From contig JASAND010030339.1 in NCBI GenBank assembly GCA_030248195.1, positions 1 through 64,000 of the forward strand: a stretch of 64,000 bases of DNA. Reading direction: 5' to 3'. The position numbers and the translations under genes are program-made. The DNA is from Trissonchulus latispiculum (lineage: Eukaryota; Nematoda; Enoplea; Enoplida; Ironidae). The notes beneath the pieces were generated by a model. That model had not been told where the DNA came from and ran no database searches. It saw nothing but the letters and a program-made list of their open reading frames with translations. Shown one piece after another: positions 53,444 to 64,000 of the stretch. Position 1 is the stretch's first letter. Every line of letters starts with the position of its first letter.

Positions 53444-54659
53444 TAAGCGCAGTAAAAATGGGGTCAAAAAATTGTTGTCTCCGATTTTGCCGAAAAGGTG
53501 CTTGTAGGGGTTATTTGACCTGCTGAATCCGAATATGAAATCCGTTTTTCGATATGACGCTTCCTTCGTTCAGTAAGTGCTTACAACTGTCTTAGAGCTT
53601 CTTGGAGTGATCGCCATCCATACTACGATAAATCAATCCAGCATTTCTAAACATTGAAGCTAGGCTTAGTGACCTAGCTTCCTGCAGTCTGCCTGCACAT
53701 CTCGGTACACTAACTGGCCTGTAATGCGCAAAGTTTCAGCCGATTCTGCCAAAGTAATTTGGAGTAATGGGCTCACATCTTCGAAATGGCACCAAATAAC
53801 AGCGACAATATCGATAATGTAGTCTAGCACTGCGAACGCAGGGATTAACGAACTCTTTTTACATAGGTTAAGACCGATGTATACTTGTAGTATTAACTGG
53901 AGCAAAGTTGGGTTCATTTGGTAAACCACAGCTCATTAGACGTTAGTTAACCTCCACCCATTTAGACCTACTACACCAAATTTTTCGCACTTTGATTGTA
54001 TCTCACAGAAAAGTATACATTGATCTAAGGATAATTTTACACGATATCAAAGCGCTATATGTCAGTACTATTTCTGGAAAATTTGGGTACCGTACCTTGC
54101 GCATAGCGATCAGGGAGATGCGAAGTTTGTGTACGTGTCATGTGGAGCATTGGACCGACAACACCAACTTCTGATGGCTCCACAACCACAGGACGCTACG
54201 CTGCATGGAATTCTTTCAAACTTTAAACTATTTTACACTAAACCTAATACTATTATGTGGCAAAAGACTAGCTAGCTTTTTCAACATCGAACTTTTAGTG
54301 ACATTCGTAGCCCCCCCCCCCCCCCTAACATCGTGACATCGTAACCACTTTTGGGTTTCGCGAATTTCGACTTTCTCTGATCTCGCTAATTTTTACATAT
54401 TTTATTGTCCAAACAGTATATTTTAAAGAATTTTTAATTCAGAGTCACTGCGGAATTAGAATTTTAAATTAGGCCTTTGAAATTTTATCATTAATTTTTT
54501 GAAGATTTAAGATTTATACAAAGCTAAATTTTAAATATAAATAAATAATTTAAAGGGCTAAATCAAAATTCTAATTAACACAGCGGCACAGTTTAATATT
54601 TCAGCATGATGTATATATAATTTCTTAATTTATTTTTAATTTTATTAATTGTGTATAAT
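53444..54659. other. Palindromic-element fragment and spacer
   Basis: 53455-53560 is a diverged half of the 19358-20025 element (TTGTCTCCGATTTTGCCGAAAAGG). The remainder is AT-rich. An 87-codon minus-strand frame at 53929-53666 has no recognisable domain. Confidence 0.4.
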
Positions 54660-54663
54660 TTAA

Positions 54664-55677
54664 GGTGCTGGTATCCTTTTGTGCAGTGCTTTTGTGGTGA
54701 TTTTTCGAAACGCTATAAATTTCGCAATTTTTGGAGTTGGAAAGAGCTTTATACATCGTTTTAAAGCTTATAATCTATACATTAACATGAGCTTACGAAA
54801 CTAACAAAATTAGCAAGAAAACAGCAAAAAATTTCCGACATGCTTGCATCTGAGACTGAATATGGACCAAAAATTTTTGAACATAGATTTCTCAAAACTG
54901 TAGAATCGGCCAAAATTTCTTCTTGTGCCATGATATGAAGGACATGTGGGCCGAGGGACATTTTTTGGATTTGGCTCAACAAGCCTCAGTATATACTCCA
55001 GAAAATCCGGCTAATGCGCGATGACACGAAATTTCGCAAATTTCTGTTCAGTTTTCTCACGACTGGAGATGTTTTAGCTCAAACCAAGAAAAATGTCCCT
55101 CCGCAATACGGCGAATTTTCATCCAGGCAAAAATCACGCGAATCCATTGGGTAGTTTTTGAAAAATCGATGTTCAAAACAAAATAATCGCAATTTTGCCA
55201 AAATGGTTTTTCGACGAATTCTCTTGCTTAAAGCAACGAACGCCAGCGAATAGGTATTGATAAAATGCACAATTGGAGGATGTATTGATTGAGTATAAAT
55301 AAGACGAAATTGTATGTAAGATTTGGCAGTAATTTTGAAAAAACTGATTTCTTCGAAAATGGCCTTTTTTTGACCCCAAAAATCGTTTTTGGCTTATACT
55401 GCCTTAACCACTCGAGGTAGCTCAAAAGTTGTAAAAGCAAAAATGTTCCTTTTGGCACCCTCCTTCCAGCCATAACAACCAATCCCGTGTAGAGACCACG
55501 TACTGAGAGAATAAGGGCAAAAACCAAAACTTTCTTATCTTTACACCTAAAAGTCCGGGACTGGTCCCAGAATGTTAAAGAGCACGAAAATAATGTATTT
55601 GGAAAGTTTCATCAACTTTCACGAAGAATTGAAGCTTGTAGGGTCGAATTTACACAAAGCGATACCAGCACAGCACC
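54664..55677 (-). mobile_element. Complete TTAA element, type copy
   Basis: The ends GGTGCTGGTATC at left and GATACCAGCACAGCACC at right are inverted, with TTAA outside both (54660-54663, 55678-55681). It is 1014 bp with no transposase. It serves as the uninterrupted reference for 20943-21775 and 39180-42060: CTGGAGTATATACTG...CTTGTTGAGCC (complement) is continuous here. Confidence 0.78.
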
Positions 55678-55681
55678 TTAA

Positions 55682-57138
55682 ATGATGCCTAATGACTAGT
55701 ATTTGTTAATACAAAAGTTCCTCCAGCAGTGATTGTACGTGTATCAGCACGTGTACCACCGTCTCGTTAGAAGCTGTAATCAATGATTGAACTGGAATCG
55801 AAATATTCAAAATGTATTTGTAGTATTACACCAAAGTTCCCCTTTTTCAATGGTGAAAAATACGCAGAATCTAACCGTTATCAAACTTCAGAAGCTGAAA
55901 TAAAAAATTTCATGGTCCAAATAAAGGTCTCCAATGGCTTTTTCAAGAAAAAGTTAAGTGGAGCTAAACAACTAAAACTTAAACAAGAAAAAGTTAAACA
56001 AGGAAAGCTAATGTGCAGAATTAAACTTGTTAAAAGAGTTCTACTCTTCTCTTTAGTATAAGTTTCTCTCATTCTCTGCAATTTTAGTCTTGTGGTGCCG
56101 ATAAAATAACGTTTATTAGCGAAGGTGGCTTCAAAGGATCCTATGTACGTTTCTGGAAAGCGCTTCACTGGTCGAGATGTTAAGTAGTGACAACATTGAA
56201 AGAAAACTATGTAAACTTTAACTAGCATCTCTGATTCTTCATCAACTCAATTTTTGAAATCAGCGACCTCGACTTACCCTCGGGGCACCTTCTCAGCCAA
56301 ATCTGCGACAAAAGTTTTTTCGAACCATAGGGGGGCAAGGTAAATTTTTTGCCCCCCCCCCCCCCATCTTTATAAGTGCCGCCAACCCCCCCCCGGGATT
56401 CAAAATCGACTAGATCGAATCGAATTGTCAATTATTTTGAAATCACAAACAGGATCTTTAAGATAATTAAGGAAACTTCCAAAGGTTCCGCGTTTTAAAA
56501 TCGCACCAATCGGCTTGTAGTTGAGAAAAATGTTAGAATTTGGCGATAATGAGATATATATTTCAAGATTTTTGTTTGATTTTGATGTGACTACCAACAT
56601 TAGCCATCATACGACATTTGAATCACAAAAAATATTTGTTGACCTAAACGACAGCAAAAATAACTAGCACAAATATTCATGCACTCGTGCTTTAACATTG
56701 CACATTGTTTTGCATGGAAAGCTGTATACTGGGTAATACCAGAGGATTCTGGTTTAAAAATAATAAGGAAACTATTTTTTAATTTTGTTAGATTTTTGTT
56801 TTTTAAGATAACGACAATTTAATGAAACTGTAATTAAAATACCATTGCAACAATATTGTACAAAAAATTGTGATTTATTTAAAAATATTTATTCAATTAC
56901 TAAATAAATATTTCCCACCCATTTTCAACTGCATAACTGGGAAGTTCATAAAAAGTTTTTGTGCAATCATGTGCCTTTATCAATTGCTGGGACAAATTAA
57001 ATATTGATAAGATTTTAAAGTTTTCATGTTTTCTCTCAGCACTGCAGCTACACAAGCCATAGTTGATAACGTAGACTTGAGCAGGTCAAGTTTGCGACTA
57101 CAATTAGTGATTTTTTGCATGGTCATGCTGGTTTTGCC
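55682..57138. other. Intergenic; half palindromic element at 56240-56405
   Basis: 56240-56405 matches the right arm of 19358-20025 (GAAATCAGCGACCTCGA, CATCTTTATAAGTGCC). Elsewhere AT-rich, with no supported gene; a Lys-rich frame at 55783-56061 has no recognised domain. Confidence 0.5.
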
Positions 57139-58580
57139 ATGAAGTTCTATAGCATAATTCTGCTAGGTACGTCATATTTTATGAGATTAAACCAAATATT
57201 TAATTTAGAATTGTTGTTCCAAATTTGGGGAACACACACACAGTGATTTTGAAACCTTAACATTAATTTGATACCTAAGTTGTGCCACAGCCTTGAATCA
57301 AACCTCGGGCCACGGGCAGGTACCGGTTGTTGGAACGGCAAGCCCGGCTCGAGGCCGTGCCCGGTCAGCCGCGAAGGCCCGGACCGGAGTTGCCGGGTAT
57401 TGGAGGCCCGGCCTGGGCCGCTCGGGCCCGATGAGGCTAGGTCAAATTTTCGTTGCGAATATTTCCAAATTTTTCCTAATTACCTTCACTAGAATATCAA
57501 GTTTAAGCTCTAAGTTGTATATAATGATCAGCAGTAACTATTGTTTGACACTGCTTTTGTGTGTCGGGCCTGTACCGGACCGACCGGGCCTACACAGGGC
57601 CGCCGTTTTCAACAGGCCCGGGCTCAGGAAATTTCTAAACAGCACAATTCTCTACTAAAAAAAGAATACACAAATGTAACTATAAAGGGGGACATTAATA
57701 CAATATTGCACCGCACTGTTGAAGTCATCAGCTAAATGTAACAATTAGAAATTTCTAGTATATATATGGTTCCGAAGAAATAACTTAAAATTCATTATAC
57801 TTTGTTAAATATGTCCAAAAATCTATTTCAGGTTTCACCTTGAGCACAGTTGCTGCCTATACCAACATTACTGACGTGTATTGGTGTATCAAATTTTTCC
57901 TAGAAGACGACATTTCACTATGGGAGCACTGTAGCACAGTGCATCACCGAGAGCCAGCACCGACAGGCGGCGATCCTGCGCTGACGCTGCTGGCTTCCGG
58001 CGATGCAAGACATCATCGTCGTCATCATCACCGTCATCATCATCATCATCTGCACCATGGTGGTCGACATGATGACGATGATGACAGTAAAGACTCTTCA
58101 GAGCATCATTTGCATCATCGACGGCGAGATGCAAAGGATGACAGCAAAGACTCGTCAGAGCCTCGGCATCACTTGCATCGTCGTCACCACCGACACGACT
58201 CGGACGAGGATGCAAGCGATACTGAGACCCATCATAAGCATCATCTGAGACGTCATCCGCGAAGCGCTGACGCTGCAGACGATCACGTGATCGTCAAACG
58301 TAGCGACGATAGTGATGAGAGCAAGCATCATCACCACCGACGACACAGAGTCAGGGCTCATCATGAAAATAAGAAGTTCGTCCGATGCTATAAACATCGA
58401 TTGTTGGGACACCATCACGTTCGAAGACATGAAATGCCCTGTCGATACAAAGTATTGCCTGCGTCAGAACGTCGACGATTGAAAAAGCATCACCGAAAAG
58501 CCCAGAAAGCCTACAAGAGAATTAGGACGAATTTGGATAAAAGACTAAAAAAGGTAGAAACTAGAGAACTTTTTCGCTAA
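57139..58580 (+). CDS. Secreted His/Asp-rich protein, gene 1
   Basis: Two exons: 57139-57166 and 57832-58580, with a GTACGT donor and a TTTCAG acceptor. The first exon encodes MKFYSIILL plus one base; joining gives MKFYSIILLG-FTLSTVAA, a clear signal peptide split by the intron, and a 258-aa product. After a short region with two Cys (YWC, EHC) come long His/Arg and Asp/Ser tracts, then a basic tail NKKFVRCYKHRLL...MPCRYKVLPASERRRLKK with two more Cys. His-rich secreted proteins often bind Zn or Cu, and Asp tracts bind Ca; this is inference. The intron holds a GC-rich repeat (57290-57610). No known family is recognised. The tail reappears in the exon at 60763-61032. Confidence 0.75.
57290..57615. 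repeat. GC-rich palindromic repeat in gene 1 intron
   Basis: Two patches (57300-57435 and 57560-57625) rich in GGCCCGG/CCGGGCC face each other across AT-rich DNA. This resembles the GC-repeat subterminal layout of the hAT-like elements elsewhere in this window. Terminal repeats are not defined. Confidence 0.45.
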
Positions 58581-58939
58581 ACTCATTGCAATATTACACA
58601 GTCTTAAGTTCTGAACCTCAGAGTTTAAAGAAAAAGATGGATCATCATTTTTCAATTCAGATTCAGTCAATTCAATTTCAAATATTTCTCAATTCTGCAA
58701 TTCTATCCGAATGTCACCGAATATCGGATGGCAAATCATTAGTCTAATATATAGTAAATTAATAACTAGTTTTAATTAGTTTTGGTTTAATTTGTCTTCT
58801 TACATATTTTTGCTCTCGTAAGCCACCAAATAAAACTATTTCAGACAGTAGTTTCAGCTAAAGCTTCTTTTACCTTTGGCCAAATTAATGTCAGTGCTAA
58901 TGGGTTTTATGTCCTTCAAAAATTCTTTGCTTATTTCAG
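58581..58939. other. 3' flank of gene 1; no first exon for gene 2 seen
   Basis: AT-rich. AATAAAA near 58830 could be the poly(A) signal for gene 1. No ATG with a signal-peptide-like frame and a phase-0 donor is visible, so the start of the following exon series is unresolved. Confidence 0.4.
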
Positions 58940-61032
58940 ACATTTGACCTTCACGAATTGATAGTGTTGTTCGAAGAAGCCGTTGCCAATGACACCGAAA
59001 TTGCTGCCTCAACTGAAGGTCCTGAGATAGTGACTACTACCGAGGCATCGGCTAGTACTAGCTCAGGTCGGCGTCATCATCACCACCATCACCATCATCA
59101 TCGACGTCATCACAGGAGACATGACACTGACGCGGAAAATGAAGAGGTTTAAAAAATCTTGACTATTTTATGCTGAATCCACTATGACTCCACCGTCAGA
59201 ACCCGATCTTGACTTGAGCTGAACCAGACACGCAGAGATATTCTTGAATAAGGGAAGCCTACAGTTGGTGAAGTGAAATAAGGCAACGTAGCTCTAGTAT
59301 AGTAATACTTTGTTTCTGCGCCGGTCTCTGTACAAAATGAGTAATATTCCTGTTCTGTTACTCGTACTGTTGAGCGTAACTTAACATTAAGATTTTCGTG
59401 TATATACTGCTTATTCGTTTGAGTTCATCCGCTGTTGCCAACCTCTCGTTAATGCAGCCCTGTTGTATGGTGCTTGTCCAAGCTCCTAACTGAAGTAATT
59501 GTGTTTTAAACTAAAAGTCAAATTTTAGTAAAATTTTACAAAATATTTTTTCAGATTGTTGACACAATGCTTTCCCTGGTTCTGGACTACCTGACAGAAG
59601 ATGAGTCAACGAGTGCTGACGCGTCAGAGACTTCTGACGCCTCTCGTCGTCATCATCGTCACCACCACAAACGCCGTCAGTATAGAAGTTTGAGGTGTCT
59701 GATAAAGCACGAAGACTGCGACGACGAATCCGTCACAACGCCCTCTAGTGACCAGGATGAGGTGAGATTTTGGGGAACAGTAACTACCGTACTACTTTCA
59801 ACTCAAAGCAGGCTACAGTAATCCTTGGTTTTAGCCCTCAGTTGATGAACAATGGGACATTTTGGAAAGAAAGTATATAGAAAGTTACATTGAAAGAAAG
59901 TAAGTGAACCCTGCGCCGTCGTAGTGGCTCGCAACGAGCTAGTTAGTTATCACAATTGATTCTTGTTATAAGGTATTAATGAATTATTTTAACTCGTTTA
60001 ACGTATTTCACTTATTTAAGAAGTCCCTGTCTTGCAAATTTTTGTTGGAAGCTGTAATCATGCTGTTGATGCTAATTGATGAATTTAATACTGTCAACTT
60101 TTCAGGACATTCTGCTTGAAGCTACGAACACTCTTGTCAGTTTTGTTCGACATCACAGAAATCATTCACATCATCATCATCATCATCATCACCACCACCA
60201 CCGCAGACATACAGAATCTCCTGAAGTAAGTTGCACCATGACATACGTATATAACAAAAGTAACAAAACATATCAAAGCTACCCTCAACACATTACAAGT
60301 AAGAACCTATCAACATTACCAAAAGAAGATAGCAACTTTTAATTTATAACGTAAGAGCTGTTATACTGTAACAATAACCTTATATTGATTAATTTAATTG
60401 ACTTATTGGTGGATTAACTGTTCAGATTTTTATGGAGCTACTTTTTATCCAGTTTGGGCCAGTTTAATATTTTAGACTAGTGGCGAACAGGAAAACGAAG
60501 AAACTGAAGACGCTGTTCAAAACGACGACGACGCAATTCCTGAAGTAAAATTTATTGACATCTTTACTATTCAATCATAATCACTATGTTCAGGATTCCA
60601 AAAGTGTTCGTAGGAGGAACTTAATTAAGCTGGACTTTACCAATACTAATTAGAATTAATTTATAACTTGCATTATTTTTTCCAATGTATGTTTGGTTGA
60701 ACAAATAAATAATACTAACAATAAACACCATTCAGTGTCTACATTATTGTTTTGATTTTTAGGAAGTAATCGACGCAATCGATACCATGCTGATGCTGAT
60801 CGATCTTTCATCCTATTCGGATGTGAAGAATGTCGGCGATTCCGGCAGCAGCAGCAGCAGCAGCGAGCCGGGTCTCAGGCAGCGACACTCCTACAAGAAG
60901 TTTGCCCGATGCCTGAAACGGCGCTACGAGCACTCTTCGCACAGTTCGACGAAGAAACCCTGCAGCTACAAGGCCCTGCCGCTCTCTGACCGGCTGAAGA
61001 TTCACGGGGCGCGTTTCATGAGGCACACATAA
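58940..61032 (+). CDS. His-rich exon series, gene 2 or alternative isoforms
   Basis: Phase-0 exons: 58940-59146 (69 codons, weak GTTTAA donor), 59555-59761 (69), 60106-60225 (40), 60476-60544 (23, acidic) and terminal 60763-61032 (89 aa plus stop). Several open with a short amphipathic helix (FDLHELIVLFEEA; IVDTMLSLVLDYL; DILLEATNTLVSF; EVIDAIDTMLMLIDL), then Ser/Thr/Glu, then a His run. The final exon ends SYKKFARCLKRRYEHSSH...KKPCSYKALPLSDRLK, homologous to the tail of gene 1. An alternative terminal exon DSKSVRRRNLIKLDFTNTN at 60595-60654 is followed by AATAAATAA near 60704. The 5' exon is unknown; an internal donor in gene 1 exon 2 (after NITD) would be in phase. Confidence 0.62.
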
Positions 61033-61120
61033 CAGAGACAGGGAGAGAGAGAGTGAGAGGCACAGAGACAGAGGGGAATAGAGAGAGCGCGAGAAAGAAA
61101 GAGGGATAGTGAGACACATA
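61033..61120 (+). repeat. GA-rich purine tract
   Basis: Starts directly after the stop of the last His-rich exon: GAGA and GAGAC words with few pyrimidines. Probably 3' untranslated low-complexity sequence. Confidence 0.7.
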
Positions 61121-61909
61121 GAGAGACGTATAGTATGCGAGTGAAAAGAACATGAACAAGCCGGGGGGGGGGGCATGCGGACGACGTCCTTAAGTACAGT
61201 TGATTTTTAACAAAAACCAGGGCGCTGGGGGAGGGCAAAGACCTCGCTAGCTTTTAACTTAACCTACTGCATTAATATTAAGGACTACTTATTGTTGTTC
61301 TACTGAGCACATCCTCACTCCACAGATTTTATTCAACAGATTACATACAGATTTACATGACCCACACTAACAAATAACAAAAGTGGTGTACATGTAAGTA
61401 ATCGACAAATGAGCATAGGAAGCGGACGGCAAGACATCTGATGAATGACAATTTCGTAGAGGAAATAAACGTTCAAAAGATTTAAGCGGTTGTAGATTAA
61501 TCGATTGATTTTTCAGTTCTTCCTGCTATTCCGCTCCCCTACGCAAACATGTTTAGACAAAAAAGTTCTGATGATTCATTTTGTTCTTGTCCCTGTTTCA
61601 TCCTGGGCTTCAGTAGACAGCCTGTGGAATAGCACTAAAAATAAAAAAAACACCAATTTATATATGACAGGAATAACGCGAAAAAAAGACATACTGACTG
61701 TATCTCACAGAGCGGCGAAAGTGGATCGTGTTCCAATGGTGTCTTTCTCAGACGGAACGAAGTCTCGCATGACGCCAAGTAACAGATTCTGTCAAAAAGG
61801 GCCGTGCTGTTTGAATTTTGCAAGCGAGCACGTTAGACTGCTAATTTGAATACACGTACATGAAAAGCAGCGAAGAGTTCGGCAACTGTAGTTGACTGTT
61901 AGCCTTATT
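61121..61909. other. Intergenic, nothing supported
   Basis: An open frame at 61505-61849 follows a TTTCAG but has no recognisable domain, signal peptide or donor. It is treated as chance. Confidence 0.35.
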
Positions 61910-62105
61910 TGCAAGTGGAGACAGAAAATTGCTCGTAGTTTGCTCGCCACCCCTCCACTCCTAACGTGTGTGTGTATGCGTGCGCATGCAAATCAACGTG
62001 TTTTATTTGTCTGATTAGGGGTGGCAAATTCGCCACCCCTGCATACTAGTTGAGGCAGAAATAAAAGTTGTAATAAAAGCGGAAGGTTGCGCTAGGCTTG
62101 TTTTA
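61910..62105 (+). repeat. Direct duplicate, copy 1
   Basis: Shares with 62745-62960 the sequence GAAAATTGCTCG, TTTGCTCGCCACCCCTCCAC, CCTAACGTGTGTGTGTATG, the octamer ATGCAAAT (61986-61993) and, 24 bp later, an imperfect palindrome AGGGGTGGC...GCCACCCCT (62017-62040), then GCTAGGCTT near 62091. Confidence 0.75.
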
Positions 62106-62744
62106 AGTAAAAATTAATTCCTATCTTTCACCTTAATTCCTATCTTTAACGTTTCATAAACAAGTTTTAAGCAAAGAGCAGGGTCTCAAATTTCTGTTTC
62201 CCTTCATCCTCCTTTCAGAAAGAAATCAGCAGGCGTGAAAAGTCCATAGTTTGCGCGGGTTCAGTCGTCGCATGTAGTACGCGAAAAAAGCGCGATCTTT
62301 TAACCGTTAAGTAAATTTTAACATAGATTGTGTTTTCGCTTTTAATCGACTCTCTGTGTACCTGTAGCTACTAACTTAACTTCCAAAAAAATTCGTCTTT
62401 GACTACAAACCATGCTAGTGAAAGGGTTGATTAACTGTTCCCACCGGCGAACGGATGAGATGTTTTTGTTGAGAAGACATGGAGGCCGGAAAGGGGGGGG
62501 GGATTATATAAATGTCATTGTACAGGTCATACATCTGTTAGTCTCTTTGTATGACACACTGTTCCTTTATTGGAAAGCTGAAATGTAGACGCCGTGGCAA
62601 AATTAATTTGCATTGACCTGCATGAAAAGAACGTCACAACAAGAAAGACTAAGTCACAACTGTGTATACATCTTTTTCCTTTTCAGTTCTGCTGCATACA
62701 TTTACTTTCGTTTAACCCATCAATAACCTTAGCTAAGCTAATTT

Positions 62745-62975
62745 GCATGTGCAGAAAGAAAATTGCTCGGAGTTTGCTCGCCACCCCTCCACCCCTAACG
62801 TGTGTGTGTATGTGTGCGCATGCAAATCTATGTGTTTTCTGTGTCTGATTAGGGGTGGCGAATTCGCCACCCCTCTCGCCACCCCGCCACCCCTACATAG
62901 TTATTGAACAGTCAGTCGGAAAACAAAGTTGTTATAAACAGCGATAGGGGGTGCTAGGCTTAGTGGAAGTTACGA
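62745..62975 (+). repeat. Direct duplicate, copy 2
   Basis: The second copy lies 834 bp downstream. Octamer ATGCAAAT is at 62820-62827, and the palindrome at 62851-62874 is perfect (half-site AGGGGTGGCGAA). Spacing is unchanged between copies. CGCCACCCC is repeated further just after it. Confidence 0.75.
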
Positions 62976-64000
62976 AAGATAATTTTCTTCGAAGATGTCC
63001 TTATAAAAGGTTTTTCTTAAACGTTAATGGACAAAAAGAAAGAGCTGCCCGTGTTCGTTTATCCCAAGTGGAAGTGCGTTCGTGATCTTTTCGCACACTG
63101 TTGGGGGATTAAGTCCATTGAAACACAACATTAACAACCTAGGTGATTTAACAATACGACATTGCTTAGTAACGTAAATAAGGAAATGGTTTTAGGATGG
63201 GTAAGCGGGTGTTACAATGAAATTGAGGAAAAATATTGTAACAAATCAAAGTTTGTCGACATTGTTTACGTTTTCGGAGTCCTGCAGGCTTTTAAACGTT
63301 AAAAATGTCTACGATTATCTGTATAAAATGCTAAGAACCTGGTATACTTCATCCCCCTTGTTTCTTCTGCTCTAATAGGAAGAGGTTAAAATAATTGTGG
63401 GGCTTTTTGTTTGTAATGGCGGGACCCGAAAAAGGGAGACGACCCACCTTTTTTGTAAATTCAAATAGCAGCTCCCTTTTTTGGATACTTTCTGTTGAAA
63501 CAGTAAGAGTACGTAGGAAATATGTTATATTTTATATCAATCAATTCTAAAAGTCTTCCCCTCCCTCCTTGTTGTTTCGTTGCAGTAGCTATTCTTAACA
63601 CGTTTTACTTTCGAGAATGTCCCCTTTCCATATAATGTAAAACAAATCTATGCAAGCGTTTTTATTTGCAATCATGCTGAGACGACAGAAACAAGGTGAT
63701 AGTTTGAACAGGTGTATGTATGTACATGCGTATAAACTGTACGCTCTGCAAAAGGAGGCTATTTTGCATATTCTTATATTACAACAGGAATCAAAACTGA
63801 CACGGTTAATAAAGTTAGATAAACACTAAGGCGGCCTAAAAATGTGTAGCATACACATGTGTACATCCAAACAACAGTTTTCGTGATTTCTCTCCCTATG
63901 AAGTAATTTGCACAAGAGAAAGCGAGAAATAGTGAATGTTATGAAGCACAGGAACCGTAACGAAGAGCAGAATGAGAGGGGTAATATATGCATAAAGGAG
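62976..64000. other. Intergenic, nothing supported
   Basis: AT-rich with no convincing exon, RNA gene or transposon end to the right edge of the window. Confidence 0.4.

Noticed and set aside
53666..53929. 87-codon minus-strand ORF
   Set aside because: Plausible composition but no domain, splice sites or homologue recognised.
61505..61849. 114-codon plus-strand ORF after a TTTCAG
   Set aside because: Starts at a non-ATG codon and there is no recognisable domain. It lies in a region without other exon signals.

Overview
The window is nuclear DNA from an animal, probably an invertebrate. It is AT-rich and loaded with transposons, and its genes have GT-AG introns of a few hundred bases to about 3 kb. 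No bacterial-style operons, ribosome binding sites, CRISPR arrays, rRNA or complete tRNA genes were seen. The species cannot be named from sequence alone. There are three clear protein-coding loci.

Left edge (1-1300): tandem repeats, then on the minus strand what looks like the first coding exon of a TCF25 homologue whose remainder would lie left of the window. 1.3-29 kb is mostly repeats: G/C-homopolymer DNA, fold-back elements, two neighbouring TTAA-flanked elements, a fold-back family with 7-bp target duplications, hAT-type elements with 8-bp duplications, short satellites, a decayed Copia retrotransposon (22561-25433) and a retroposon with a CAT-repeat tail. Small coding-like exons at 6.1-7.0 kb and 9.7-11.1 kb are real-looking but unrecognised.

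29053-37015 is a complete seven-exon SLC5-family sodium/solute symporter gene (570 aa). Introns 3 and 5 carry intact transposon insertions, and intron 5 uses a GC donor. 38.4-43.2 kb is a nest of transposons within transposons. Its insertions can be resolved because uninterrupted paralogues occur at 21 kb and 55 kb.

45470-50970 is a near-intact two-ORF LINE. ORF1 (544 aa) has a CCHC zinc knuckle and, unexpectedly, a C-terminal NADAR domain. ORF2 (1184 aa) has an APE endonuclease, a reverse transcriptase with YADD, and a C-terminal CCHC-type finger. The 5' end carries 23 nt matching nucleotides 1-23 of U2 snRNA at 22 positions. This NADAR-bearing, U2-linked LINE is the most unusual system in the window.

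57139-61032 holds a locus for secreted His/Asp-rich proteins: one complete two-exon gene whose signal peptide is split by an intron, followed by five or six phase-0 exons of related modules ending in a paralogous Cys-containing tail. 61-64 kb is non-coding, with a GA-rich tract and a duplicated block containing an ATGCAAAT octamer and a 24-bp palindrome.
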